In this document: piece after piece, positions 54,090 to 63,862 of the stretch
Numbering within the stretch: position 1 is the first letter of the stretch
Layout of the letters: each line of letters begins with the position of its first letter
Translations under genes and position numbers: made by a program
Source of the DNA: an uncultured Duncaniella sp.
GTDB lineage: Bacteria > Bacteroidota > Bacteroidia > Bacteroidales > Muribaculaceae
Assembly: GCA_910587165.1 (NCBI GenBank)
Contig: CAJUKP010000003.1
Coordinates: 131,544 to 195,543 of the forward strand
DNA: 64,000 nucleotides
Direction of reading: 5' to 3'
Notes under the pieces: generated by a model
Database searches by the model: none
Told to the model about the DNA's origin: nothing
The model's input: only the letters and a program-made list of their open reading frames with translations

Positions 54090-56555
54090 ATGAATATATC
54101 ATATAACTGGCTTAAAAAATATCTCGACTTCGACCTGACCCCCGATGAACTGGCCGCCGCGCTCACTTCCATCGGCCTTGAGACAGGCGGAGTGGAGGAA
54201 GTCGAGTCCATCCGCGGAGGGCTGCGCGGACTCGTAGCAGGCAAGGTTCTCACCTGCGTAGAGCATCCCGACAGCGACCATCTGCACATCACCACCGTCG
54301 ACCTCGGCAACGGCGAGCCGACCCAGATAGTCTGCGGCGCCCCCAACGTGGCCGCCGGACAGACTGTCATCGTGGCAACGGTGGGCACGACACTCTATGA
54401 CGGTGACCAGGAATTCAAGATCAAGAAATCCAAGATACGCGGCGTGGAATCGCTCGGCATGATATGCGCCGAGGATGAGATCGGTGTGGGCAAATCCCAC
54501 GACGGAATCATCGTGCTCCCGGACAGTGTGGCCGCCGGAACACCTGCCGCTGAATATTACGGCCTCACCTCCGACTATGTTCTGGAGGTCGACCTCACCC
54601 CCAACCGCATCGACGCCGCCTCACACTACGGCGTGGCCCGCGATCTCAGCGCCTGGATGGCCTGCCATGCCACTCCCTCGCTGCTCCACCGTCCGTCGGT
54701 CGACGCATTCTCGGTCGACAACGCTGAAGGAGGTATCACTGTGGATGTGGAGAACACCGATGCCTGCCCCCGCTACTGCGGCGTCACCATCAAGGGGGTC
54801 ACTGTGAAAGAGTCGCCCGAATGGCTGCGCAACGCGCTCACCACCATAGGCCTGCGTCCGATCAACAACATAGTCGACATCACCAACTATCTGCTCCACG
54901 CAATGTGTCAGCCGCTCCACTGCTTTGATGCAGCCAAAGTGGCCGGAGGCAGAATCATCGTGAAAAATGCTGTCGAAGGAGCCAAATTCACCACCCTCGA
55001 CGAAGTGGAGCGCACCCTCGACGGCCGCGACCTCATGATATGCAACGAGAAGGAGCCTATGTGCATCGCCGGTGTATTCGGCGGCCTCGACTCAGGCGTC
55101 ACAGAGGGCACTACCGACATATTCCTCGAGAGCGCGTATTTCAACCCCACATCGGTGCGCAAGACAGCGCGCCGCTTCGGTCTCAACACCGATTCATCCT
55201 TCCGTTTCGAGCGTGGAGTTGACCCCAACAACACCATGTATGTGCTCAAGCTTGCCGCACTCATGGTCAAGGAGCTCGCCGGCGGAGAGATCACCGGCCC
55301 CGTGGTTGACATCTACCCCCGCCACATCGAGCCAGTGGAAGTCACACTCGGATTCGACTATGTGGATTCCCTCATAGGCAAACATATCCCTGCCGATACA
55401 GTCGAGAGCATCCTCCGCTCTCTTGAGATGGATATAATCTCGATCAACGACAAAGAAGTGGTCATGAAAGTGCCCACCTACCGTGTCGATGTCACCCGAC
55501 CCTGCGATGTAGTGGAAGATCTCCTCCGCATCTACGGCTACAACAACGTGGAGATTTCCGACACCCTCCACGCCTCACTCTCCTACATGAGCCGTGAGGA
55601 CGAGGCAAACCGTCTGCGCTGTCTGATCTCAGAACAGCTCTGCGGCGAAGGATTCAACGAGATTCTCAACAATTCCCTCACCGCCGAGTCATATTATGCC
55701 GAGCTTGACCAGCTGCCTGCATCCAACTGTGTGAAGCTGCTCAATCCCCTGAGCAACGACCTCAACGTGATGCGTCAGACCCTCCTTTTCGGTGGACTGG
55801 AATCACTCTCCCACAACATCAACCGCAAGGAGAGCAACCTGAGAATGTATGAGTTCGGCAATGTCTACTTCCGCAATCCCGAGGCAGTCTCCGAGCCCGG
55901 ATCACCCCTCGCCCCTTACCGCCAGGCATCCCGTCTGGCCCTGTGGATGACCGGCAACCTCAACGAGACCTCCTGGGCCCGTCCAGCCATGGAAGCCACA
56001 TTCTTCGACCTCAAGGCGGCAGTGACCAACATTCTCAACCGCCTCGGCATCGGAATGGCCGAACTCAAGCTCGTCCGCTCCGTTTCCGAACTCTATGCTG
56101 CAGGAATCGACATAGCCACCCGCAACGGCAAACAGCTCGGTTCAATGGGCATACTTGCAAAGAAACTCCTGTCGAAAGCCGAGATCAAGCAGAGCGTTGT
56201 CTATGCCGAACTCGACTGGGACGCACTGGTCAATCTCTCGGTGAAACGCAACGTCACCTTCACTCCGCTCCCCAAGGCCCAGGGCGTGAAACGCGACCTG
56301 GCCCTTCTGCTCGACAAATCAGTCAGCATGGAGCAGGTGGAGCAGGTGGTCCGCGAGAGCGAGCGCAAGCTTCTCAAGGAGATCTCCCTATTCGACGTCT
56401 ACGAAGGCAAGAATCTCCCCGAAGGGAAGAAATCCTACGCCATCACCCTCACTCTGCGCGACGATGAGAAGACCCTGCAGGACAAGCAGATCGAGGCCGT
56501 GATGAACAAGGTGATCACCAACCTCACCAAGCGTCTCGGAGCCGAACTGAGATAA
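54090..56555 (+). CDS. pheT: Phenylalanyl-tRNA synthetase beta subunit
   Basis: 821 aa. N-terminal MNISYNWLKKYLDFDLTPDE, EMAP-like tRNA-binding domain about 40-150, B3/B4 editing region with RPINNIVDITNYLLHAMCQPLHCFDA, B5 domain, core catalytic-like domain (MRQTLLFGGLESLSHNINRK) and a C-terminal FDX-ACB anticodon-binding domain (PKAQGVKRDLALLLD). The alpha subunit gene is not adjacent. Followed by yebC after 42 nt. Confidence 0.97.
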   Translation: MNISYNWLKKYLDFDLTPDELAAALTSIGLETGGVEEVESIRGGLRGLVAGKVLTCVEHPDSDHLHITTVDLGNGEPTQIVCGAPNVAAGQTVIVATVGTTLYDGDQEFKIKKSKIRGVESLGMICAEDEIGVGKSHDGIIVLPDSVAAGTPAAEYYGLTSDYVLEVDLTPNRIDAASHYGVARDLSAWMACHATPSLLHRPSVDAFSVDNAEGGITVDVENTDACPRYCGVTIKGVTVKESPEWLRNALTTIGLRPINNIVDITNYLLHAMCQPLHCFDAAKVAGGRIIVKNAVEGAKFTTLDEVERTLDGRDLMICNEKEPMCIAGVFGGLDSGVTEGTTDIFLESAYFNPTSVRKTARRFGLNTDSSFRFERGVDPNNTMYVLKLAALMVKELAGGEITGPVVDIYPRHIEPVEVTLGFDYVDSLIGKHIPADTVESILRSLEMDIISINDKEVVMKVPTYRVDVTRPCDVVEDLLRIYGYNNVEISDTLHASLSYMSREDEANRLRCLISEQLCGEGFNEILNNSLTAESYYAELDQLPASNCVKLLNPLSNDLNVMRQTLLFGGLESLSHNINRKESNLRMYEFGNVYFRNPEAVSEPGSPLAPYRQASRLALWMTGNLNETSWARPAMEATFFDLKAAVTNILNRLGIGMAELKLVRSVSELYAAGIDIATRNGKQLGSMGILAKKLLSKAEIKQSVVYAELDWDALVNLSVKRNVTFTPLPKAQGVKRDLALLLDKSVSMEQVEQVVRESERKLLKEISLFDVYEGKNLPEGKKSYAITLTLRDDEKTLQDKQIEAVMNKVITNLTKRLGAELR

Positions 56556-56597
56556 ATCACACAAACACGATAAAACAACATATACTAAAATCAAACA

Positions 56598-57335
56598 ATG
56601 GGAAGAGCATTTGAATACCGCAAAGCACGCAAGCTCAAACGCTGGGGCAATATGTCCCGCACTTTCACCCGCATAGGCAAGGAAATCACCATAGCCGCCA
56701 AGGCCGGTGGTCCCGATCCTTCCACCAACCCCCGTCTGCGCGCCCTCATGCAGAATGCCAAGGCAGCCAATATGCCCAAGGACACTGTGGAACGCGCCAT
56801 CAAGAAAGCCACCGACAAGGATGCCGGCGACTACAAGGAGATTGTCTACGAGGGATACGGCCCCTTCGGCATTGCCATCGTGGTCGAAGCCGCAACCGAC
56901 AACAATACCCGCACCGTGGCCAACGTGCGCTCATATTTCACCAAACACGGCGGCACCCTCGGCACTCAGGGTTCGCTCTCGTTCATGTTTGACCACAAGA
57001 GTGTCTTCAAGATCAAACCCAAAGAGGGTGTCGGCCTCGAGGATCTCGAGCTCGAGCTCATTGACTATGGCGTGGACGAACTTGAGGACATCGTGGATGA
57101 GGAGAGCGGAGATGAGCAGGTTGTGCTCTACGGCGCTTTCGAGGAATACTCAAATATCCAGAAGTATCTCGAGGACAACGGCTTCGAGATCATCTCTTCT
57201 GAATTCGAGCGCATCCCCCACGACCTCAAGGAAGTGACAGCCGAGCAGCGCGCCACTCTCGAGAAGCTCCTCGAGAAATTTGAGGACGATGAGGACGTGC
57301 AGAATGTATTCCACAACATGAAGGAGGAAGACTGA
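56598..57335 (+). CDS. yebC: YebC/PmpR family protein
   Basis: 245 aa, standard. MGRAFEYRKARKLKRWGNMS N-terminus, DPSTNPRLRALMQNAKAANMPKD and EGYGPFGIAIVVEAATDNN are the family marks. YebC proteins act as transcriptional regulators or, as recently reported, as factors relieving ribosome stalling. Probably co-transcribed with pheT. Convergent with proA across repeat G. Confidence 0.95.
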   Translation: MGRAFEYRKARKLKRWGNMSRTFTRIGKEITIAAKAGGPDPSTNPRLRALMQNAKAANMPKDTVERAIKKATDKDAGDYKEIVYEGYGPFGIAIVVEAATDNNTRTVANVRSYFTKHGGTLGTQGSLSFMFDHKSVFKIKPKEGVGLEDLELELIDYGVDELEDIVDEESGDEQVVLYGAFEEYSNIQKYLEDNGFEIISSEFERIPHDLKEVTAEQRATLEKLLEKFEDDEDVQNVFHNMKEED

Positions 57336-57356
57336 TCCCTCTCCGATACAAAAAAA

Positions 57357-57408
57357 TACCGGTCAGGAAAAGGATACAAAAGACAATATCCTTTTTCTGA
57401 CCGGTAAC
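57357..57408. repeat. Short inverted repeat, copy G
   Basis: TACCGGTCAGGAAAAGGATA (57357-57376) / TATCCTTTTTCTGACCGGTA (57388-57407), 20 bp with one mismatch and an 11-nt loop. It has the same ends and ATACAAAAGAC core as copies B and C but with the middle missing, i.e. a deleted derivative. It lies between the convergent yebC and proA genes. Confidence 0.8.
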
Positions 57409-57462
57409 TTTTATAGCTGACAATGGTGTCGATTTTACTGTCTGCTGAATCGACCGATAAAA

Positions 57463-58713
57463 CTACGGGCGGGTCTGTCCGTGTCCTTTGAGGAGATAGC
57501 GTGTGGTCGTGATCTCACGCAGACCCATCGGCCCCCGCGGACCAAGTTTCTGAGTCGAGATACCTATCTCCGCCCCCAGTCCGAACTGTGCTCCATCAGT
57601 GAAACTGGTCGGGGCATTTACGTAGACACAGGCGGCGTCCACCAATTCCTGGAATCTTGCAGCCACGGCATCATCCTCGGTCACTATACACTCGCTGTGG
57701 CCCGAACCATGACGGTTGATATGGGCGATGGCTTCATCCACACCATCGACTGTGCGGATTCCCATACGCAAGGCCATCCACTCCGTGTCCCAGTCGGAAT
57801 CCTCATCGGCGGCCACGAGAAGCCCGGCAGGATAATGTCCTTCAAGAACCGCCAAGGCCCGCCGATCGGCATGGATCTCCACCTGTTTTTCCGCAAGAGG
57901 CTCCACAAGAGCAGGCAGATCGCCGAGACGCGACGAGTCGACAAGCAAGGTATCGAGAGCGTTGCACACGCTCACACGGCGGGTCTTGGCATTATCGACA
58001 ATGGCCCGGCCTATGGCCAGGTCGGCCGCACCGTCAAAATAAGTGCTCACCACCCCGGCCCCTGTCTCGATGACAGGCACACGGGCATTGTCGCGCACGA
58101 AATCAATGAGCTTGCGTCCGCCTCTCGGTATGCAGAGATCCACATAGCCCACAGCGCCGAGAAGTGCAGCCGTAGCCTCATGGGTGGACGGGAGCAGACA
58201 CACAGCATCGGTGCATATACCGTGTCGGCGCAGGGAGTCATGTATGATAGCGATGGCGGCATCGTTGGAGAATTCGGCATCCCTGCCTCCCTTCAGCAGA
58301 CAGGCGTTTCCGCTCTTGAAACAGAGCGAGAACACATCGAAGGTCACGTTGGGACGGGCCTCGTAAATGACACCTATCACACCGTAAGGCACCCGCACAC
58401 GGCGAAGGTCTATACCGTTGGGGAGAGTACGGTGCTCCACCTCTTCGCCGAGAGGGCAATGCAGTCCAGCCACATTGCGGATATCGGCGGCGATGGCGCT
58501 GATGCGCTCGGGAGTGAGACGCAGACGGTCGCACAGCGGGTTAGCCTCGTCCATTCTCTCCAGATCATGGGCATTGGCCGCGAGCAATGATTCCCGCTCG
58601 GCCTCGAGCCGGTCGGCAAGCGTGAGCAGCACGGCCGAACGCTCCCCGTCAGTAAGGGTCAGAATCTCGCGCGAGGCGCTCTTCACCCTTGAGAAAATAT
58701 CATTGAAATCCAT
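57463..58713 (-). CDS. proA: Glutamate-5-semialdehyde dehydrogenase (gamma-glutamyl phosphate reductase)
   Basis: Second step of proline synthesis. 416 aa; RVPYGVIGVIYEARPNVTFD, CLLKGGRDAEFSN, catalytic Cys in VSVCNALDTLL and GPMGLREITTTRY at the end. Starts 1 nt after the proB stop. Last gene of the operon. Confidence 0.97.
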   Translation of the reverse strand: MDFNDIFSRVKSASREILTLTDGERSAVLLTLADRLEAERESLLAANAHDLERMDEANPLCDRLRLTPERISAIAADIRNVAGLHCPLGEEVEHRTLPNGIDLRRVRVPYGVIGVIYEARPNVTFDVFSLCFKSGNACLLKGGRDAEFSNDAAIAIIHDSLRRHGICTDAVCLLPSTHEATAALLGAVGYVDLCIPRGGRKLIDFVRDNARVPVIETGAGVVSTYFDGAADLAIGRAIVDNAKTRRVSVCNALDTLLVDSSRLGDLPALVEPLAEKQVEIHADRRALAVLEGHYPAGLLVAADEDSDWDTEWMALRMGIRTVDGVDEAIAHINRHGSGHSECIVTEDDAVAARFQELVDAACVYVNAPTSFTDGAQFGLGAEIGISTQKLGPRGPMGLREITTTRYLLKGHGQTRP

Positions 58714-58714
58714 A

Positions 58715-59785
58715 TTATTCTATATATAGGTAATCGTAATGTATGACCGGACGCGAACCACGGTGGCCTATGAGAGCCGCTGTGTCGGCCGACGACAGCG
58801 ATGCCCGTCCGACGCCCACACATTCGCCCGAAGGATCGAGCACAGTGATGATGTCGCCCTCCTCCCACTCGCCGGAGGCTCCGGTGATACCCACCGGCAG
58901 GAGGCTCACGGCACGGTCACTCCGCAGAGCCTCGGCGGCACGGGCGTTGACAGAAACCGTCCCCTTGGCGAACGATGCTGAATGGGCTATCCATCTTTTG
59001 ACAGTGCTGAGCGGTTCGGGATTAGGCTCAAATATGGTGTGGGGCACAGCTCCGGGTGTTTCCACAAGATCCACAAGCACACCGGGACGGTCGCCGCGGG
59101 CTATGACCACGGCCACACCCTCGTCACTTACCTTTCCGGCTATGCCGCATTTCGTGCCCATACCTCCGCGTCCGAATCCGCTCTTCGAGGCCACCACGTT
59201 GCCGCTCACATCCTCACCGGGAGCCACACGGTCAATGAGCCGTGAGGAGGGGTCGGAGGGGGAACCGGTGAAGATCCCGTCAACGTTGGAGAGAATGATA
59301 AGCATATCCGCATCCACCATTGTGGCTATCAGGCCAGAGAGCTCGTCATTATCGGTAAACATCAGCTCCGTCAGGCTGGCGGTGTCGTTTTCATTGACGA
59401 TAGGCACCACCCCGTTGTCGAGCATGGTCATCATGCACGCACGCTGGTTGAGATACGAGGTGCGTGAAGCGAAATTCTCCTTCTGGGTCAGCACCTGTCC
59501 GACCACAATATCGTATTCGGCAAAGAGACTGTTGTAAAGATTTATGAGACGGATCTGCCCTATGGAACTATAGAGCTGGCGGGCGGCCACACTGTCGAGC
59601 GGGCGCGACGGCGTGATGGCACCACGTCCGCAGGCCACAGCTCCGCTCGACACGAGCACAATCTCATGTCCGAGCGCGCGCAGGGAGGCCACTTGATCGA
59701 CTATCGACGACATATTCGTGACATTCGGCTTGCCGTCACGCCGGGTGAGCACATTGCTGCCTATTTTTACAACTATCCTGCTCAT
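58715..59785 (-). CDS. proB: Glutamate 5-kinase
   Basis: First step of proline synthesis. 356 aa; amino-acid kinase domain with VVKIGSNVLTRRDGK, VSSGAVACGRGA, NENDTASL, FGRGGMGTKCGIAGKV, followed by a C-terminal PUA domain. Probably feedback inhibited by proline, as usual. Overlaps proC by 4 nt. Confidence 0.97.
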   Translation of the reverse strand: MSRIVVKIGSNVLTRRDGKPNVTNMSSIVDQVASLRALGHEIVLVSSGAVACGRGAITPSRPLDSVAARQLYSSIGQIRLINLYNSLFAEYDIVVGQVLTQKENFASRTSYLNQRACMMTMLDNGVVPIVNENDTASLTELMFTDNDELSGLIATMVDADMLIILSNVDGIFTGSPSDPSSRLIDRVAPGEDVSGNVVASKSGFGRGGMGTKCGIAGKVSDEGVAVVIARGDRPGVLVDLVETPGAVPHTIFEPNPEPLSTVKRWIAHSASFAKGTVSVNARAAEALRSDRAVSLLPVGITGASGEWEEGDIITVLDPSGECVGVGRASLSSADTAALIGHRGSRPVIHYDYLYIE

Positions 59786-60552
59786 TTCTTTATTCCTGCT
59801 TTAAGGCCGCGCACCACGGCCGAGGTGAATCCGGCGTGTTCCATCTCGTTGAGACCGCGGATGGTGAGGCCGCCGGGGGTGGTCACCTTGTCGATCTCGC
59901 TTTCGGGATGCGCCCCCTCGCGCGACAGAAGCGCCGCCGCACCCTTGACCGTCTGGACCACAATCTCCTGTGCGGCCGAGGCCCTGAATCCGAGTTCCAC
60001 TCCCCCCTCCATGGCCGCTCTTATGTAGCGCATGGCGTATGCTATGCCACAGGAGGCCAACGTGGTGGCGGCCGGGAGCAGACTCTCCTCCACCTGCATC
60101 ACATTGCCAAGACGTCCGAAAAGTCCGGCCACAGACTTGGTATCGCTCTCTCTCACCGGGACTATGAACGTCATTGACTGGCGCACCTCGGCGGCAGTGT
60201 TGGGGATCACAATGTAAATTCCCGTTTCCGCCCCGATGTCACCGCACAATGTGTCGCCGCTGACTCCGGCAGCCACCGAGACCACCGTATGACGGGCCGG
60301 ATCAAGATCATCCTTTATCTGTTCGATCACTCCGGCCACAAGCCAAGGCTTGACGGCAAGGATTACAATATCGGCGCGACGCACCGCGTCACGGTTGTCA
60401 CAGGTGGTGAAGGCTCCGGCTTTGGCAAACGGAATGAGCTTGCCGGCCGAGGGGTTGGCCATGGTGAGATCCCCCGGGGGAAACCCCGAGGCGAGGAGCC
60501 CGCGCCCTATCGCGCCACCCATGGCTCCGGATCCTATGATGGAAACTCGCAT
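59782..60552 (-). CDS. proC: Pyrroline-5-carboxylate reductase
   Basis: Last step of proline synthesis. 256 aa from the ATG at 60552 (MRVSIIGSGAMGGAIGRGLL), with NPSAGKL, AVKPWLV, GVSGDTL, TAAEVRQSM and the C-terminal TPGGLTIRGLNEMEHAG substrate motif. The upstream in-frame extension to 60612 overlaps the promoter and is rejected. Confidence 0.96.
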   Translation of the reverse strand: MRVSIIGSGAMGGAIGRGLLASGFPPGDLTMANPSAGKLIPFAKAGAFTTCDNRDAVRRADIVILAVKPWLVAGVIEQIKDDLDPARHTVVSVAAGVSGDTLCGDIGAETGIYIVIPNTAAEVRQSMTFIVPVRESDTKSVAGLFGRLGNVMQVEESLLPAATTLASCGIAYAMRYIRAAMEGGVELGFRASAAQEIVVQTVKGAAALLSREGAHPESEIDKVTTPGGLTIRGLNEMEHAGFTSAVVRGLKAGIKK

Positions 60553-60581
60553 AATCGTAGTTTTTTCTTTGTGTGTTTCCG

Positions 60582-60613
60582 CAAAATTACCCTCTTCCAC
60601 CAAGAATTCCAAA
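60582..60613 (-). promoter_or_regulatory. Promoter of proCBA
   Basis: Minus: TTTG (complement of CAAA 60610-60613), 20-nt spacer, TAATTTTG (complement of 60582-60589), 29 nt before the proC start. Confidence 0.78.
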
Positions 60614-60700
60614 CAAATCGGAGGTTTTTATCGCCGGAAAACATATCAGGTTGACAAGATGTTATAAAGATGTTACAAAAAGGGTAGAAACTCCGACACC

Positions 60701-61678
60701 ATGCAATTCCATCATCTTTCATTGCCACTGCTTGTCGCCACCGGGCTTATCCCGGCGGCATTAGGGCTGTGCGGATGCGTCTATCAGTATCCCGAACCTG
60801 ACTGCGGGGTGGAGACAACTGACGGAGTGAAGGTGATTTTTGACTGGAGTAACCACCCCACCGGAACCCCTCCGGGGATGTCGGTCTACTTCTACCCCAT
60901 CGGCGACGCGGGGAAGTACTGTTATAACCTCATGTCAGACGGAGGCTATATCAACCTCCCGGCCGGGACATACGACACCGCCACATTCAACTATGACATG
61001 GAGTCTGTGATAGTGATTTCCGACGAGACCTTCCGGACTCTCGCTTTCACGACCCGTCCGGCCAAGATAACCGACGGACTGCGGAGCGACTACAGCGGCG
61101 CAATGCCTCCGGTGAGCCGGGAGGAAGTGGAGGGACAGACTGTGATGAGGCAACCCCAGTCCGTATGGACCACAACAGCGGGAAACGCACATCTGACAGA
61201 GGGTGACTCCCTCACACTCACTCCACGCGACATCACGGCGAAATATGATATACGGGTAACGGATATTGTAAACCTGCATTCCGTGAGCCGTATGTCCGTC
61301 TCGCTTTCCGGTCTGGCAGGGCGGTATTTCGCCTCGGGAGGGATAGCCCCCGACGAGACGGCGGTGATCGTGCCAGGTGGCATAGGACCGGAATCAGACA
61401 CTTCATTGTCCGGAAGAATGTTTACATTCGGCCGTGCTCCCCGCATATCCTCCAACACACTGCGGCTATATCTTTGGCTCACCGACGGTGAGAAGAAGGT
61501 ATATGAGTGGGAAGTGGGCGGCCAGATATCTTCCGCGCCCGACCCTATGAATGTCACCATCACGGTGGGCGGAATAACACTTCCCGACCTCACGCCGACA
61601 CCCCCGCCCCCATCCACCGGCGGAATGGAGGTGGATGTCGACAACTGGGATGTCGTGAATATAGAACTTTCAACGTAG
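60701..61678 (+). CDS. DUF5119 lipoprotein of a fimbrillin locus
   Basis: 325 aa. Lipoprotein signal with lipobox LGLCG (Cys about 24). A beta-rich DUF5119 region (VKVIFDWSNHP, VYFYPIGD, INLPAGTYDTATFNYD) and a Pro/Gly tail ending VDVDNWDVVNIELS. In Bacteroidales such proteins sit with fimbrillins and probably act as anchor or minor tip component. No TAnnTTTG box is seen upstream; the tandem AAGATGTTATA/AAGATGTTACA at 60657 is the only feature. 46 nt before the next gene. Confidence 0.8.
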   Translation: MQFHHLSLPLLVATGLIPAALGLCGCVYQYPEPDCGVETTDGVKVIFDWSNHPTGTPPGMSVYFYPIGDAGKYCYNLMSDGGYINLPAGTYDTATFNYDMESVIVISDETFRTLAFTTRPAKITDGLRSDYSGAMPPVSREEVEGQTVMRQPQSVWTTTAGNAHLTEGDSLTLTPRDITAKYDIRVTDIVNLHSVSRMSVSLSGLAGRYFASGGIAPDETAVIVPGGIGPESDTSLSGRMFTFGRAPRISSNTLRLYLWLTDGEKKVYEWEVGGQISSAPDPMNVTITVGGITLPDLTPTPPPPSTGGMEVDVDNWDVVNIELST

Positions 61679-61724
61679 TCAAGGCGTTACAATACTAAAA
61701 TAAAAACACTAAGGATTTTTTCTC

Positions 61725-62774
61725 ATGAAACTGACTAACACTTTTCTGCTTTTAGCAGCAGGATTCTCACTGGCCGCCTGTTCGAGCGACGACGACGTGC
61801 CCAACAAGGTGCCCTCCGATGAGGCTATCTCATTCAACGCATCTGCCCCTCTGGCTCCGCGAGCTGTGATCACAACAGAAACACTCAAAGATTTCCGCGT
61901 GACCGCTTACACCGGTGGCCAAAAATTCATGGATAACGTGAAGGTGACCAAGGTTGGTAACAGCTGGACATACTCACCCACTATGTACTGGCCTGTCGAC
62001 CAGACTGTGAACTTCTTCAGCTACGCTCCCGGTGAGGGAGGCGCGGCACCGGGTAAAACCTCCGGAGACGGAACCGACCTGAATTTCACCAATACGGGAA
62101 GTGTCGACCTGCTGTATGGTGTGAACATGAACCTTTCAGGTGAAACAGAACAGATGGTGAACATCAACTTCCGTCACGCCCTGTCGCAGGTACGTTTAGC
62201 ACTCAGACATAAGGCAGAGACACCGGCAATACGCGTGGATGTGATCGGCATAGACCTTCTCAACATCAAATCGACCGGTGATTTCGATTTTCCGAGGGAG
62301 ACAACCTCAATGGGCAGCACATCAAAAGGAACCTGGAGAAATCAAGGCAGCCCTGAAAATCCCGTGCTCTTCAAGGCTGACCAAGCATGGACTCTTACGG
62401 ACAATTACGACGAAAGAAACTCCTCATCCTATTTCTTCTTCGTACCTCAGACATTGACTCCAAGCAAGATGAGCGGCACCAGCCCCAGCGGCTCCATTGC
62501 CCGAGTGCTTTGTGCAATATATCACGAAGACACCGGAGCAAAGATATGGCCTTCCAAGAGTCTTGAATTCAACGGAACCGGATGCGGCTACATTTATTTC
62601 CCTCTTGATGCCGGCGGCAATGAAGGCGCAGTCAGTGAGTGGGAAGCCGGACGGGCATACGTTTACAACCTCACTATCGGTATCCCCAGCACATCATCGG
62701 CAATACAGTTTGATGTGACTGTGGATGAATATCAAGATTTCGCACAGATACCTTTAGATAACGATAACAAGTGA
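61725..62774 (+). CDS. Fimbrillin family lipoprotein (Mfa-like)
   Basis: 349 aa. Lipobox SLAAC, ISFNASAPLAPRAVI, FRVTAYTGG, WTYSPTMYWP and FRHALSQVRLALRHK are the marks of the FimA/Mfa1-like fimbrillin fold. Secreted as a lipoprotein and probably polymerised after proteolytic removal of the N-terminal strand. Stop overlaps the next start (GTGA). Confidence 0.88.
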   Translation: MKLTNTFLLLAAGFSLAACSSDDDVPNKVPSDEAISFNASAPLAPRAVITTETLKDFRVTAYTGGQKFMDNVKVTKVGNSWTYSPTMYWPVDQTVNFFSYAPGEGGAAPGKTSGDGTDLNFTNTGSVDLLYGVNMNLSGETEQMVNINFRHALSQVRLALRHKAETPAIRVDVIGIDLLNIKSTGDFDFPRETTSMGSTSKGTWRNQGSPENPVLFKADQAWTLTDNYDERNSSSYFFFVPQTLTPSKMSGTSPSGSIARVLCAIYHEDTGAKIWPSKSLEFNGTGCGYIYFPLDAGGNEGAVSEWEAGRAYVYNLTIGIPSTSSAIQFDVTVDEYQDFAQIPLDNDNK

Positions 62775-63841
62775 TCCATTTCAGATCCGACATATTAGCA
62801 AGAATTCTGCTCCTCATGGTGCTTCCTTTGGGAAGCACCTCTTGCAGTGAGCCAGACGAACCCGGACCGGGCGGGGGTGGTGAAGGCACGATTGCCTTCA
62901 CCGACCCTTCGGCCAGGGAGGCCGTCACCACCCTCACCATAAAAGAATTTGAGGTGTGGGCCTTCACCGGGCCTTGGAATACTGCAATAATGAGAGGTGT
63001 TGATGTCAGGCGTACAGGGCTGAACTCCTGGACCTATTCACCCGTGACAAAATGGCCGGAAAATCCCGTTGATTTCTATGCGGTGTCGCCGGTGGGAATG
63101 AAAGTCGATATCAACATTCCACACTCGCGTTGGATCGACTTTCCGATGGACAACGGAAAAACAGATCTGCTCGTGGCGGTTAAGATGGGAGCGGTCCAGA
63201 GCGACGGACACATCCGTCTGAACTTCTGCCACACTCTCGCCCGCGTGACCGCGAGCATATCCACCACACTCTCCGACACCATCGTCAGAGTGAAACGAAT
63301 AGCCGTGAGAGATGTAGCAGATAACGGTAAGTACTTCATCCCTATGAAAACCACCGTCAAGGATGAACCCGCCGATGAGATCTCCGACGCTTGGGAGATC
63401 CACAACATGAACGCGACCCGATATGACCTCTTTGCCACAGAGAGAGCCACCGAGCTCCTCACTCTTTCGTCCGAACCATTCTCTGTCTCGGGAATGGCTG
63501 AGTTTTTTCTTCCGGTAAAGTTCAATCCGCTGACCACAGACGGCGGATATCTCCATGGCTCTTCGATCGAGGTGGCCTATCAACTCTATGACCGAAAAAC
63601 CGGAAGAAAAATATGGCCAATCGGCACAACCGACAAAAACCTCTTCGTCTCTGATCTGGAGGGTTGGGGCGCTGCCCGTTTCCCCTTGCTCAACAACACC
63701 CCTGAAGGGCGTTGGTATGCCGGACGTGAATATCACTATGACATATCCATAAAGGGCCCCGCAAGCCTCAACCTGTCGCGCTCATCAGCCGAAGAGGGAA
63801 ACAGTATCGAAACGACTGTCGGACGATTAGAGGGTGTTTAA
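62771..63841 (+). CDS. Second fimbrillin family lipoprotein
   Basis: 356 aa with a GTG start overlapping the upstream stop. Lipobox GSTSC, then IAFTDPS, FEVWAFTG, WTYSPVTKWP and FCHTLARVTASI, the same layout as the first fimbrillin but diverged. Probably a minor or accessory subunit, translationally coupled. A strong hairpin starts 22 nt after the stop. Confidence 0.88.
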   Translation: MIHFRSDILARILLLMVLPLGSTSCSEPDEPGPGGGGEGTIAFTDPSAREAVTTLTIKEFEVWAFTGPWNTAIMRGVDVRRTGLNSWTYSPVTKWPENPVDFYAVSPVGMKVDINIPHSRWIDFPMDNGKTDLLVAVKMGAVQSDGHIRLNFCHTLARVTASISTTLSDTIVRVKRIAVRDVADNGKYFIPMKTTVKDEPADEISDAWEIHNMNATRYDLFATERATELLTLSSEPFSVSGMAEFFLPVKFNPLTTDGGYLHGSSIEVAYQLYDRKTGRKIWPIGTTDKNLFVSDLEGWGAARFPLLNNTPEGRWYAGREYHYDISIKGPASLNLSRSSAEEGNSIETTVGRLEGV

Positions 63842-63862
63842 TAACAAATGTTAAAACCAGAG

